DNA from: Gloeophyllum trabeum ATCC 11539 | Lineage: Eukaryota > Basidiomycota > Agaricomycetes > Gloeophyllales > Gloeophyllaceae | Assembly: GCF_000344685.1 (NCBI RefSeq) | Contig: NW_006920419.1 | Span: 531,169 to 595,168 of the forward strand | Direction of reading: 5' to 3' | DNA length: 64,000 nucleotides | In this document: positions 21,571 through 33,675 of the stretch, one piece after another | Layout of the letters: every line of letters begins with the position of its first letter | How positions within the stretch are numbered: the stretch's first letter is position 1 | The notes under the pieces: model-generated | What the model was told of the DNA's origin: nothing | Databases searched by the model: none | What the model saw: the letters and a program-made list of their open reading frames with translations, nothing else | Program-made: the position numbers and the translations under genes

Positions 21571-23004
21571 CTACACACCACCCCCCCGCCCGCCAGCAAA
21601 CGCATGCCGGACCCGCACGTCCTCCTCCACGGACATCTCGTCGCCAAACGGGCTCGAACACGTCGACAGCGGCTGCGTCCCGACGCTCTCGCGGCGCCAC
21701 GACCCCGCACGGCCCTCCCCCTCCTCCCACACCGACCCGGGCGGCCTCGGGAACGCGAACGCCTCGCTCGGCGAGAACGGGCGCACGCTCATCGACCCCC
21801 TCCGCGCCTCCTCTCCCTCTCCCTCCCCCTCCCATCCCCCCTCGCCCGACCCAGACCCGACAGACACCCGATGCGCGTTCGAGAACGGGTCGCGGTCCAC
21901 CACCGCCGCGCGCGGGAGCTGCGCCATCTCCGGACGCGCGCGGGGGTCCGCGAAGGGGTCCGCGCCGAGCGATATCGCCGACGCGCGGCTGCCGGTATCC
22001 ACAGCACCCCCATACCCCCCTCGCGCGCCGTCCCTCCTTGCGCGGGCCCGAGCGCCGCGGCGGCGGCGGCGGAAGATCAGCGCGCCCGTGCATAAGAGGA
22101 GGAGGAGGAGGAGCGCGATGGCGATGCCCGCTATAGCTCCCCCGGGCGCCCCGGAGCCGTCGCTTCCGGATCCCGAGTTGGCATCGGACCCGCCGCCGCT
22201 GCCTTTGCCCGCAGTCGGCCCCGTGGACGAGGGCGCCTGCGTGCCCGTGGCGAGCGCGCCGGCCGCCGTGCGCGTCGAGGAGCCGTCGACGACGTACGTG
22301 GACCCCCCGCCGACGTTCAGGAGTGTCTGCTGTGGGGAGAGGCTGGTGCCGGAGACAGACGTGCTCGTCGTACCAGGGGCAGCAATGCTACCCGAGCCAG
22401 ACGCGTTGGATGAGCCGCTGGGTGCGGCGCCGCCGGAAGCCCCCGACGGCGCGCTTCCTCCAGCTGAGGCGGCGGCGGCAGGTGCGCCCGTACTGGCATT
22501 GCCATTGCCAGAGGAACCGCCCGCAGAGGGGGCACCTGGTGAGTTGCTCTGAGCGCCGGGATTCTCGTTGGACGTGCCGCTCCCGCCTGCGGTCACGGAG
22601 GAGTCGCCAGACCCCCCGCCGGAAGATCCTGAGCCTGAAGAACCTGATCCAGAAGAGCTGCCACTACCACCGCTGCTCCCTACAGAGGACCCGGTGTCGC
22701 CAGGCGAGCTCCCGCCCGAGGAGCCCCCGCTATTCCCAACGCCCCCGCCGGAGGAGCCAGTACCGCTTCCCGGAGACGCAGAAGAGCCCGTGGGCGTAGG
22801 CGCAGCAGCCTCCGACTTGTGCGTCGGCGTCGGGCTCGCTCCGCCGATGAGCGGGGAGAGGAGCGGCCCGAGGATGGGGATGGACGGGATGGGGAAGGGC
22901 AGGGTGATCAGCGAGGGGCCGCGCTCCTCGAGGAGGTTGATATCCGCGCGAGCGCTGAGGTCGTAGGCGAGGCGGCGCTTGAGCGCAGCGTGTCTCGAGC
23001 GCAT
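21571..23004 (-). CDS. Single-pass membrane protein with long Ser/Gly-rich ectodomain
   Basis: One uninterrupted 477-codon frame. Residues 1-55 are basic then hydrophobic/Pro-rich (PFPIPSIPILGPLLSPLIGG). Residues about 56-285 are almost only Ser, Gly, Ala, Thr and Pro, a mucin-like, probably O-mannosylated stretch. A transmembrane helix (about 288-311, AIAGIAIALLLLLLLCTGAL) is followed by a stop-transfer RRRRRG and a cytoplasmic tail of about 160 residues with Ser/Pro motifs (RPFSPSEAFAF). The plan resembles fungal mucin-type sensors or wall-anchored receptors, but no diagnostic domain is visible and there is no classical signal peptide. The antisense frame (22088-22966) is a by-product of GC-rich codons. 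Confidence 0.75.
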   Translation of the reverse strand: MRSRHAALKRRLAYDLSARADINLLEERGPSLITLPFPIPSIPILGPLLSPLIGGASPTPTHKSEAAAPTPTGSSASPGSGTGSSGGGVGNSGGSSGGSSPGDTGSSVGSSGGSGSSSGSGSSGSGSSGGGSGDSSVTAGGSGTSNENPGAQSNSPGAPSAGGSSGNGNASTGAPAAAASAGGSAPSGASGGAAPSGSSNASGSGSIAAPGTTSTSVSGTSLSPQQTLLNVGGGSTYVVDGSSTRTAAGALATGTQAPSSTGPTAGKGSGGGSDANSGSGSDGSGAPGGAIAGIAIALLLLLLLCTGALIFRRRRRGARARARRDGARGGYGGAVDTGSRASAISLGADPFADPRARPEMAQLPRAAVVDRDPFSNAHRVSVGSGSGEGGWEGEGEGEEARRGSMSVRPFSPSEAFAFPRPPGSVWEEGEGRAGSWRRESVGTQPLSTCSSPFGDEMSVEEDVRVRHAFAGGRGGGV

Positions 23005-24370
23005 TGTCGGTGAATGCGGTGCAAGCCCGCGTGTATGCGAAAGAGTGTGGTGGTAAATGAGTGTGGTGGTGAAACGAGAGGACGGCTGAGCTTGAGCGTT
23101 CAGGGGCGCCCGCTAGCCGAGATTAACGAAGGAGGACACTGGCGTGCGCGTGGTCGCCGTCGTCGTCGTCGTCGTTGAGGGCAAACCGCAGGCTGCTGGG
23201 AAATAATAATCGGGGGAAATAGGGGGAAGTGATAGACTCGCAGCAGGGAATCCGAAGGGCGTCAGACAGACTCGGACGCGTGCTTGCTTGTCGCACGCCA
23301 TGACAGAGTCCGAGAGTAAGGGGTGCTGTGATAGGGCGTCGGCGTTTTGATCAATGTCGGCTCGTGCTGCTTAGGCTCAGTCGCGTCGATGAGAACGGCG
23401 AGTAGCAGAGCACGCGTCGCTGGACGTTGCCACCCTACTCGTAGTACTGTCCGACTTGGTTTCAATCCCTCCCATCTAGTGTACTTGCCCATCATTGTAT
23501 GTCCACCACCCCCTGCGCCTCAGAGTTATCAATGTCAATAAACCGCACTGTAGCAAATCCCGCTCAGAGCACTCCCGGACGAGTCCCCTTTAATTGGCTG
23601 CTCTCTGCGCTCCCCGTAACGCCTCGTCCGTATTCCGAACAGGCTTGCAGTTGAATGGACCGGGATGATAGGACCTCAAGGTCGGTGATAAATATTTCTC
23701 TGGTATACCTGCGGCCCATCTGATCCTCGCAAAAATGATCTCGAGTGCACTGTTGCATTCCGAGGAGCACGGCGCAGGTTACTTGTTCGCTACCGCAAGC
23801 GCATGACCCTCCAGCGCTGCGACTCAGCCCATCCTCGCTTCCTATCCGCGCGCATCTCTGTATCATCCAGAGAACTGTCCATCCGGGCCCTCCTCTCGGT
23901 CTCCGCGTCGGTCTTCCTTATGATACTCTGTAGACTATCATGAGACCAGCTGGCCAGGAAAACAGAGAGCCCTCCGGCCCCCTCTGTTCATCACACGTCG
24001 CTACCGATGTTGGCGGCCGCGCTTCTAGCATCCTTCTGCTACCCCACACCATACGCCTCTCGCCCTCACCTGAACCTGCTGTGAACGGTAATTCCAATCT
24101 GGCCAGCGTACATACTCCCCATCAATGCGACGATACTGCTATCCTGCATCCTTCCATGCATACAACGTAAGTACATCTACAAACCAAACATACACTGCGT
24201 ATCGCAGCCAATCGTAACGCGGGTATAAACATGACACCGTCTCACTTACACTAACAATAAAATACACTCCCTCCGCCCTCCGCCCTCTGATTTATACATT
24301 GGCTTACATAACTTTACCTTACGCTCTATACTTCCCGAACTCGAACATCCTCCTCCGTCGCGGGACGAGT
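23005..24370. other. Intergenic with short GTC-repeat microsatellite
   Basis: Contains a (CGT)n tract at about 23155-23176. The rest shows no coding signal and includes the 3' flank of the DUF6533 gene. Confidence 0.5.
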
Positions 24371-26067
24371 TCAATTTCCCCTTATGTTCGCAATACCACT
24401 CAGCACGACCTGCCAACGACGACGGGGGCGAAAGCACGCACCATCTCCCTCGTCGTGCCCCTGTTCCCCACCAAAGTCGTCTACGACAGTCGACACGAAC
24501 GCCCCGCTGGAGTCGTCGGCGGCGGCGGTGGAGAAGGTCGTCGGGCGCGCCTGCGTGCGCAGCGAGGGGTCGCGGACGTTGAGCATCAGGCGGGAGATGA
24601 GGGTCGTGGAGACGCTGTACGGAGTGGCAGTTAGTTTCGGCGTGGGGTGAGCAAGGACGGAGAAGGACGGGATGCGGGATGGGTGAGCGCAGGGCAAGGG
24701 CAAGGTACGTACACGTTTGTGAATGTGGAAGGCGCTCCGCGCAGCAGGGGCTGCAAAAATCAGTCAGGATAGAGCGGAGGTAGGACGTCTGGGTACCCCT
24801 CACCCCGCCAAGCTGAAAAAAAATCAATTGTCAGCTGCGAGAGATAGAGGAACAGGGGTCGTATAGCACTCACGACGAACGTAGAGATGTTCACGATATT
24901 CGAAAACACCATAAAACTGTGCCCATGAGTCCACTCCCATTCGAACGACCGGCACAGATCAACACGCACAAAAAATACATCGCGCCGTCTTGCAGGAGCA
25001 CGTCCGCGAGCGTGCGCCGCCCGACGCGGGGCGTCCGCAGGGCTTTGAACACGGTGAGGACGAAGATGACGAAATCGAACGCGGTCATGCCGCTCCACGC
25101 GATTGCGAGATCTGGCAGGCGTTCATCTGAGATACGTCGCTGGGTGATTCCAGTGTACCAAGGACTCACGAATGCCCCTGCAACGAGTATTCTCGTCAGC
25201 GAGGAGTAGTGTTGCGCAGGCAGTGAAGACGCAGATACGCACTGGTCGGCGGCGAGCGTGGTGTTGCATCCTATGCCCTCTATAGGAACGGGTTCTGTGT
25301 GTTTCCCTGTAATCGCCCACTGTGCGACGGTGAGTGAGGTTCGACTGGGAGGGCAAAGGGGAACTCACGCATCCGAAGATGATGACGCCGAGGGCGAAGC
25401 CGCAGAGGAACCAGAGCACCCAGCGGGCCCTTTCGTATAGGGCGTATGTTCGCATGATGAGGCATGCTGAAAGGGGGGTTAGTTCAGGCGGGTTTAGCTT
25501 GGTTGGGGGATGTGTAGGATGGCTTGCCTCCGACGACCATTTGAACGACGACGGAGAAGATTTGGTGGTAGCTCTGCAGCTGGATGCATCTTGGGGGTCT
25601 GTCAGGACATGCTCGGGTAATATGACCATGAGAGCACCGACGTCTTGAATTACAGAGTCCATTGGTTCACTAACTGACGAACGCGGTATAATAATTGTGC
25701 GGGGCTCACTTTACTTGAGAACGCTCTGAACAACTGGAGAATCACTGGAATATGGCCGAATATCCCCAGATAGCGGTTGAGGTAGAAGAGAAACGAAGCC
25801 CAGCTGAATCTCGGAGCCCAGAACCGATCGACCTCGATCCCGAAGGTCAGGGTATAGTCGTAGTAAAGCACAGCTGCATCAGGTAGATTAATTCGCCAAT
25901 TGGTGCCGCTGTCAGACGCAGCACTTACCAAACGCAATTAAGGAAAGATAGTCGTTGGCGGCGCTGGGTCGCGCTGCGCATCAGTCTCCGACGCGCAGTG
26001 ACAGACAGACAGACAGACAGACGTCGGCTACTCACAGATCCAGCGCGATGCTCTCCGCGGAGGTCAT
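24371..26067 (-). CDS. DUF6533-type seven-transmembrane protein
   Basis: My model has 13 exons: 26036-26067, 25929-25963, 25715-25873, 25654-25673, 25528-25579, 25369-25466, 25243-25319, 25170-25177, 24970-25126, 24874-24916, 24804-24812, 24713-24750 and 24371-24614, giving 323 aa. The N-terminal signature is LYYDYTLTFGIEVDRFW, followed by FYLNRYLGIFGHIPVIL, LQSYHQIFSVVVQMVVG, CLIMRTYALYERARW, AIAWSGMTAFDFVIFVLTV, LLQDGAMYFFFMVF, and finally STTLISRLMLNVRDPSL with a hydrophilic tail. This order matches the basidiomycete-expanded DUF6533 integral membrane family, which has no established function. The exon 5-6 junction uses a GC donor. The 20-, 8- and 9-nt exons are placed by frame and family fit and are the weakest part. 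A (ACAG)n tract lies in intron 1. Confidence 0.8.
26001..26022. repeat. (ACAG)n microsatellite
   Basis: Perfect tetranucleotide run inside intron 1 of the DUF6533 gene, between its donor (26035) and acceptor (25964). Confidence 0.9.
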
Positions 26068-28553
26068 GAGAGGGATGGGCGGCGTCCTCTGCAGGCTGTG
26101 GGCATACGCATGCGCTTTAAGCTGTGGGTATCAGCATTTGGTCGGGCGGCTCGTTGGTGCCTCCACAGGTTAAAATACGCCATGGATGGCCACAGTCCCG
26201 GAGGTACGTGCCGTGGGAAAGATGGGACAGGTACGTTGATGGCAATTTGACGGGGACGACCGACGCCGAGTCGCCACTTGCCACCTCGATAGGGGGAGCG
26301 TTCTCCTCCATTTCATGTTCTTCATTCCAGGCCTCCTGGCAATGGGAGCAGAGCATCGGAGGGCGAGCGTCCCGCAGCTCCGTTCATGATTAATTGAGAG
26401 CTTAAAACTGCCGTTGACATTTTCTGTCGCCCCTGCGGCTTCGAATATCTTTGAATGCTGTAATCCGCGGCGGGAGACGTGCCTGGGCGTATTCCGGGAC
26501 TCTTCTTGTCCCTAGAGCCGGTTCTAAACCCATAACCTTTTGTCGGTCGAGAGCGTCCTCCGTGCCTGGGCCGAACTTGACGTATTAATAGTATGATTGC
26601 CAAAGGACAGGCTTATAGATAGTGTCCCAATCCGACATTTGGAGAATCCTTTTCAGTCATGTCTTCTCGGTATTCTCATCACCTGATTGATTTGGCTCTA
26701 GTGACTGGTCGCAGCTTACGGTTGGGCTACAAACGATGTGGTCGAGGAGGGCTAAGGCTGCAGATCATCGTGGGAATCAGCGATCTCCGTCCAGGCAGAG
26801 TGGAAATTTGGTGGAAATAGAGTAAGCACGATTTGAGCACGACGATCTTCCATGTTCCACCTGATACTGATTACATTGTAGGGGCTGAATATTGAATGGT
26901 GAGTTGTCAATGGATGGGAGCATCGATGCTATAGATCCGGAGCGCTGCTTGCCTCTCTAGCCATACAAATCAGGCACTTGGACGAACGTTCGCGGTCGGG
27001 CGTCTTCGCAATGCTCTGATCAGTTGATGGGGATTGACTGTTCCCAGCCCGCAGCTGCGCCTCTAAGTTGACAGCTGTCCGACGAGTCGCGTACATGCTG
27101 GTCGTGACGCGATTCCCGGAGGCTTAGAAGGTATCACGATGGCTCCATATCCTGCAGCTCACCGGAGTAAACCACCGTGCAGACTTTGCCACTCGTTGGC
27201 TTGTGGATTAGTGTTCGGCGAGTGAAGAAGCACTGCTGAAGCAGGGCCCTCGACCAAGGCTTCGCACATCACCGAGACGATCTGCCGTCCCCATTCAGGT
27301 CGGGTGGCACTACGGTATGCTGACGGATCGACTGATACGCAACCCGAGACTGATTGCGATGTAGGGGTTCAATTACGAGTTATCAAGAGATGAGAGGCTG
27401 CTAACGTCGCGGTGTTAAACTGTCTATCGATACAGCCAACGCTGTTACCTAGACGAGTCGTTCCAGAATCATCGGAGGAACCTGTCAATTGTCATCGTCT
27501 TTGCATCACGGCAAACCAGAGGAGCAGATCTAGAGCAACAGTACGTGCCGTCAAAGGAATTTGTACTTCCTATTTTTTTTTTCAGAAGATCCAGCTGTTG
27601 GCGTCATGTCTCTCACCGGGTCGTGCAAGCTGCGTCGGATTGTTTCGGGATTTGCGACCGCTTCCGCCACAAAGCCCGAGGCTGCACAGTTCCACGGGAA
27701 GCATATGATATTAGCCTTGTCAGGGCAGCTCAAGGCGGCGCGCATCACAAGGACGGTATTTTCATCGTCCGATGATGTGCTTTCGAGTCTATTCACACTG
27801 GTGCACGGTGCGGGTGGGCGTATTAATCGACCACCCGAAGGATAAATTCACCTGGAGCATGGAGACAGACGTAAAAACGCACTGCGTGATACAAGTGCTT
27901 TCCTAAAGCAACTTCGGGTCTTCCCTTCACCGGAACTCTTCGAATCCCCACTATACTGTCTGACAGACGGACTACGTATGGGGGCGTGCAGTTACCTGTG
28001 GCGATATCTTGCGTCTCTGGCGTTATCTTCTCGGGGATGCCCTGCTTTCACTACCTCAAGACGTTATAAAAGAGCTGGCTTGCAATTTCCCACTACTATT
28101 CCTAGCTGTCTGGACGATACAAGGACTTGCATTGGTACAGGCTCCTGTTCCGATGGTCCTTCTGAAAGGAGGGAGGCTAGCCGAGCCTTACAAACTCGAC
28201 CTCCAGTACATACGTGGACGCGACGTTCTGAACAGGGCGTTTCCCCTGGACACGCCCAGGCAACTAATTCTCCAGAACCCATCAAGAGCTCGTCGAGCCT
28301 GTTCGGATTAGACCTCTTCGCCGACGTGAAGCACTACAAATCACGGCTACATCCTGTGCGATGAAGGTCTCTTCATACGAAATCTGCGATCACCGGGTTA
28401 TCCTCGAGTCCCGGAAGCAAGTGGCTGAACGTACATAGGTATCCCGTCCCCCGCGGGTAAGGTGTTGGTTGCTTGACGAGAGGAAGTTCAAGTTGCGATG
28501 CGAGCTGTGCGCCTGTGGCAGCTTCCGACTTTCCGGATGATCCATCCTTAGTA
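26068..28553. other. Intergenic stretch
   Basis: About 2.5 kb with scattered short frames, none with recognisable homology. The frames at 27978-28364 overlap each other in different phases and look like chance. No RNA gene or clear repeat recognised. Confidence 0.45.
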
Positions 28554-28986
28554 CAGTCGACTCTGTCTTAACCCATAACGGGTCGTGGAACCCAAAAGTT
28601 ATGGGTTTATGCAGACTATGGGTTACCAGAACGTGTGACATTATGTGACTACCTAGTAAGCGTGACAGACAGCCTATCCGGTATAGGCCGGACGTCGTTT
28701 ATGACAACGTTTAGATACGGAATCTTGATTCTGGTATGGGTTATCTTCTGAAATACCACGAGAACCAAAAATCAAGGGTCCAGATGGTCCAGGGTCTCGT
28801 GGGAAGGAGACCTGTACCTTCCTAATATAGGTTGTTTTATGGGTTATGACCCTCCAAAAAGCTATGGGTTATGGGATACGGCAGACTTATGGGTTTTTAC
28901 TATCTACCATGTTGGTGGAAGCCAAAACTTATGGGTTATTACAGGTTATGGGTTATGACAGGTATGGGTTAGGACAGAGTCGACTG
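28554..28986. mobile_element. 433-bp mariner/pogo-type MITE with TATGGGTT array
   Basis: Termini are CAGTCGACTCTGTCTTAACC and, inverted, GGTTAGGACAGAGTCGACTG, each flanked by TA (28552-28553 and 28987-28988). TA target duplication and a CAGTCGACTC-type terminus are features of fungal Tc1-mariner/pogo elements. The interior has about ten copies of TATGGGTT / AACCCATA in both orientations and no coding capacity, so it would depend on a transposase elsewhere. Confidence 0.85.
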
Positions 28987-28988
28987 TA

Positions 28989-30004
28989 CAGTAAACGGAT
29001 CAGGGTATTCGGGCGTGTCATGTGGATCGGGTGCCTCGTTTCGAGAAATGCATCTGGAACAGGGCTCTGGGAAATGTACGCGTCGAGGCTGAATTTGGGC
29101 CCATGACAGCCAACTACTACATCGTATCCTCGTACGACCAGGTTCCTTACGGGCGGCTGACTCGTGAAAGTCTCGCTCCACGCGTCAGCGCCAACGCCCT
29201 TAAAAGAAAGAGAAACTCCAGCCTACGCAGTCCTGCCCCGCCTGCCCTTCCCTTCTCATCAGTTCTGCGCTGGCCAGAGGACCATTATTCCGCCGTCATT
29301 TGCAATGTTGTCTTTCTTGTCTGCGTGGCTCACATCTCTAACTAAAATCATTCTCTGCCAGCCATGGCCGTCACAGATGATTTAAATTCACTGAGTGCTT
29401 ATTTCCTATGCGGCCGCAATACCCGAGGCCGATCGTCCATGGACTGATGTCTGGTCGCTCTTGTGATCCGTGAATTATGGCTGCATGCGGTGCTACGCCT
29501 CGCTAAACGCACACTGACCAGCACGGATCAGGATTTGCGCAGTGGTGTGATTGGATATATGTGTGCATGACGTACGGTACGGTGGCTGAGTGCTGAAGCA
29601 TAAGGACAATAGCCGTGCCCTTGTGTTCGACAGCGTCAAGCTGAGCCGCCTAACTTGACCAGAGAATAGCTGCCGAAAGTCGTCGTCTATAATCCATCAA
29701 AAATGCCGATACAACTGTACACTGTATGTGCGTCTTCAAGGGCTGCAAGGCGGTTGCACTAGTACTCAGACAGTGCTGGAAAACACGTTCGCTAGCCTCT
29801 CCAAGAGCTGAAGGGGGCGCCACTCGATACCCGAGGACGTATTGATCTAGACATACGCGCTCGTGATGCTTGGCTGGCCATTGTGATGCGTAGCGCGAGG
29901 TTTGCGCACTGATGACAGACCCGAGAAAATAATCACTGCGTGCACTCACTGCCCAGAGGCTGATCGCAGGGGCCCATGGAATCCGCCCCAACGTATAGTC
30001 GCTG
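28989..30004. other. Intergenic stretch upstream of copy C
   Basis: About 1 kb with no recognisable gene; only short chance frames. Confidence 0.45.
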
Positions 30005-30012
30005 TATAAGTA
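30005..30012 (+). promoter_or_regulatory. TATA-like box of copy C
   Basis: TATAAGTA, 104 bp upstream of the copy C start codon, comparable in place to the boxes of copies A, B, E and F. Confidence 0.5.
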
Positions 30013-30115
30013 CGGCACCAGTCAACGAGTTTGAACATCGGATCTCACCCAGCCAACGACCCGGCCCACTCCCAGTTAGTATTTGAGCACTCACTCACTC
30101 ACTGCGACAACCAAG

Positions 30116-30748
30116 ATGTACTCTCCCTCGCTCGTGCTCTTCTCCTTCCTCGCGACTCTCCTATGTCTCGCGCAGGCCGCGAGCATCCACTGGAACTCGA
30201 CTGACGTTGTCGTCCCGGGGGAGAAATCGCTTGCCAAGCGAGTCGACAACGCGAAGCTTACCTGGTTCTCTGTGGGACTGTAAGTAAGAGGCGCCTTTAT
30301 AGACGGAATTCGCTGACGTGCCTATACAGTGGAGCATGCGGTCACAACAACGTTGACAGTGATCTTGTGAGTACAGCCATTCCAAGCACCATAAATAGAG
30401 ATACTTACGCGCCGTTATAGGTCCTCGCCCTCAGCGTGGCTGTGAGTAGATTATGCTGATACCAGTGGGTTTTGTGTGGTTGCTTACTTGTCTTCCAGGA
30501 CTTCGGCGCTGGGTACCCCGGTCCCAACTGCGGTAGGCAAGTCAGGATCACCGCGAACGGGAAGACCGCGACTGGCACAGTAGTAGACAAGGTGAGTGCG
30601 ATCGGAGGGTTTTGTTGTGAACTGTGCTGACATTATACGGAAGTGCCCCGGATGCCCCGCTGGAGCTCTTGACCTCAGCCTGGGTCTCTTCAAGATCTTC
30701 GCAGACCCCGCTGTGGAGGTTACGTACGGCTCCTGGACCTACGTCTGA
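30116..30748 (+). CDS. Loosenin/expansin-like secreted DPBB protein, copy C
   Basis: Five exons: 30116-30279, 30330-30366, 30421-30441, 30499-30591 and 30644-30748, giving 139 aa. It is the only plus-strand family member in the window. The signal peptide is MYSPSLVLFSFLATLLCLAQAAS. The barrel follows: WFSVGLGACGHNN, VLALSVA, FGAGYPGPNCG, ITANGKTATGTVVDK, CPGCPAGALDLSLGLF and GSWTYV. Exons 2-5 have exactly the lengths of the other copies (37, 21, 93 and 105 nt); exon 1 is 9 nt longer. It is the most divergent intact copy. Secretion and a non-hydrolytic wall-loosening role are inferred from the loosenin family. Confidence 0.92.
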
Positions 30749-33675
30749 GCGCTTCAACTCTAGCAACATCTACCTCTCCAACACTCATTAAGGTCTCCTG
30801 CGTTGACGCAGACAACAAGCATATATTTATTGAAGAGCGCGCACATGCGTGGTCCCTCATACTCATCGCAATATTTATCATCCTATTTATAAATTTTAGC
30901 CGGGTTGTAGGGGTAGCATAAGCCTGTATGACTTACAGTCGATCCGTTTGTACTACGATCAGACCGTATTCTGTCGTGAATAAAGGCTACTACGTTCCGT
31001 GACAGTAATGCTTGCGTGTCAAGGTTGGAAGCGTCGTTAGAAAGCCCGCAGAGCACGGGATTGCACCAATTTCACCTCATCCACGGTCTGCACAAGGTAT
31101 GCTCCGCAGCGACCTTGCTAGGCTGTTGAAACTTGCCGCATATACTCGTGTCCGAGCAGGCGGCTGAATGACATCTGGCTAGCGATCTGGACTAGGATAC
31201 CAAAATCTGGACGAGGAGAAAAGGAGGCATAAGTATGTCAGCTCGATGCTAGGCTGATTATCCCAGCACTGAATCCGACGACTTTGCGGACTCAGAAGAA
31301 AAGAGACACAGCAATATTGGACATCGTGGCCAGGCGGTCTGGACGGAGGGGACCGGGTCTCGCTTAGCGCAACGGAATCCCGGCATGCGCCGAACCATAC
31401 TAAGGGCTCCCCGCCGCCTCCGAGTCCGAGTCCTCCCTTGCTTTCTCCCTCTTTGACCTGCTGACTCCCTGCGAATTCGGACGACGACTCTGTTGTATAG
31501 GTCTTTGGCGCTTTCTCTCACCGTGGACGCGGATGGGCGGGATGGTCGGGATGGCTCGGGCTGCACCGACAGGTACACATTGCTTGCGCTTTTGCTTCCG
31601 CGGAGTGGAAGGAATGTGTCCCTGTCGTGGTGGACCAAGCAATTCAGCTTTACCCACACGCCCAGGCTCTCCTATGGCGATTTGACGATTAAAGTGCATT
31701 CTGAAGCGCATATTCGATGTTTGTTTGGTCTCAGTCTGCGCTCCGTGGTCCTCGTTTGTGATTCTGGCCTCTACCGCGTGCCTAGACAGAGGCCCCGTGA
31801 TATACTTCAAGTCCTTCACGATCGATTCTGCCTTCTAGTGGATCTGACTGCTGGCTCTTGCATGTTCGTGCTTCGACGCAGTCAATGTTCTCCATCCCTG
31901 CTTCTTATCCTTCCTGTGAAGTCTATCGCCGCTTATCAATGACTTGTTCTATGAACACTCGACTCGGTCAACGATTGCTCTGCGACTGATGGCAGTCCTT
32001 ACCTGTCGCTCTACCTTTTAGGAGTTTGGCAGGACGCTTGTTTTCCCTGGTCTAGATCCAGCGCATACCTATCAAACCTTGTACCATGCTTCGCAGTGCC
32101 AGGCTGGATGCTTGTATCCCTTCTCTGGATATGTCCTAGTGAATGTGAGTATGATCTATGACTCGTATCCGTGTTCCCCCGACTATAGACGCGGCCATCT
32201 TCGGCGACTCTGTCTCATTGTCTGCCATCCGCCCAACAAGCCTAGTTATACGTGAAGGCGGAGTATCTCTATTCCGCTCGGCATCGACGTTGATGGTCGT
32301 GCCATACGTCTCCAGTATTCCTTCCCGCTCAATCCCCGTGCGCGTTCGCGCCGCCGGTCCGTCATGCGCCCGCGTAGTGCTCGTCAGTTGTCTCTGCAAG
32401 GTTTAGCATCGGAGGATACCGCCCAAGTGAGTACAACGATTCCTAGGCGCCTCGGAGGATTATGGAGAATAAACCATTCCATCGCTATTGCACGTTCCGT
32501 GGCGAATCCGTCCTTCCGTATCTCTTGCACTCGTAGCGGTGCGGGAGTTGCAGGAGGACTGTCTTGCTATGAAGCATTCTGAATACGAGGGAAACGTCCG
32601 CGCTATTTCCGCGTACCTCGATGCCGTCCGACGTTCACAGGTACGCCAAGGTGTTTGTTGACCTATCCACCAGCAGGCATCCGACTACCATATCTCCATG
32701 CGCGCGGCGCGGGCTCGCCCATCATCGCCGAAGCGAGAGATACGAGCTTGTGTGATATGAGGTGACATGGGTGGGTTCGCCGTGAGGATGGCATCACGAT
32801 GACTGCATTCGGCGCGCCGCCGCTCTTGGTATCCACCCGCGCCCCCCTCGTCGGTACGGGCGCTGCGCCCAAGCATTCCGTCGTTCACGAGAAGTGCTCG
32901 GGCGATGCAGCCAAGAGCGGGTATTTCGCTTCTTCGCGCGGCCTTGGCGTCGTAGAAGGCTTGTCACCTTCGGAACCCGCCTCTGTCGTCGACGCAGTAA
33001 TGCTTCGTATACGTTTGGCGTCGATATTGCTTTCCCTCCAGTTCGTGCCATCCAGGGCCAAGTGCACGTTCATGCCAGGCCCTGGACCGGCTAAGAGCCG
33101 ACTGGTCGCTGTATTTAGATACGTGGGGTGAATCTAGATCAGAGATGGGTTATCGAGTATTGATGCTTCTGCGCTTCTCCCCGGACCCGCTGTGTAAGTA
33201 CCGCTATAGTCAGAACAAAATGACGAGCTCCCACTGCAGGCGGAAACAACGTGCAGTTAGAGCGGTAGGTGGAATAAAGTCGAACGCTATATCCGCAAGC
33301 GTATATAAGAGTACAGAAAGGAGCTGTGAAACCGTTTGCTGCTGTCGGAATGACTGCCCAAGTGCTGTCACGTTGGCCGCCATCATGTCCCTACGAGACG
33401 ACGCAATCGAGGCTGCCGGAGATAAACATCGCCAAATATAGCTGTGGCTTGGAGCCATCCAAGTGCGTGATTGTCGACTCGTAATTCCAGAGCCCGCGCT
33501 ATAAAGCCCTCCGCCGACGTCGCTTCTTCCTTCCAGACTCTTTTGGCCCCTCCTCCCGCTGCTGCAGCACAACTCGCTCGAACCGCCTCCCGCCTTCAGT
33601 CCGGGCGCAAGAGAGAGGGATAACTCGCGAACAAACGTCCCGGTGACGCCGTTTGAGCAGAAAGGAGGCTTGGGG
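30749..33675. other. Intergenic stretch, about 2.9 kb
   Basis: Several overlapping frames of 60-150 codons (for example around 31400-31940 and 32800-33130) occur on both strands. None has a recognisable motif, consistent splice sites or a plausible partner exon. I see nothing supportable. Confidence 0.4.

Noticed and set aside
22088..22966. Plus-strand frames rich in Pro/Ala/Glu opposite the mucin-like gene
   Set aside because: Antisense shadows of GC-rich Ser/Gly codons. The minus strand has one unbroken 477-codon frame with a clear membrane helix.
28554..28986. TATGGGTT array as a CRISPR-like array
   Set aside because: The units are short, irregularly spaced, in both orientations and within a TIR element of a eukaryote.
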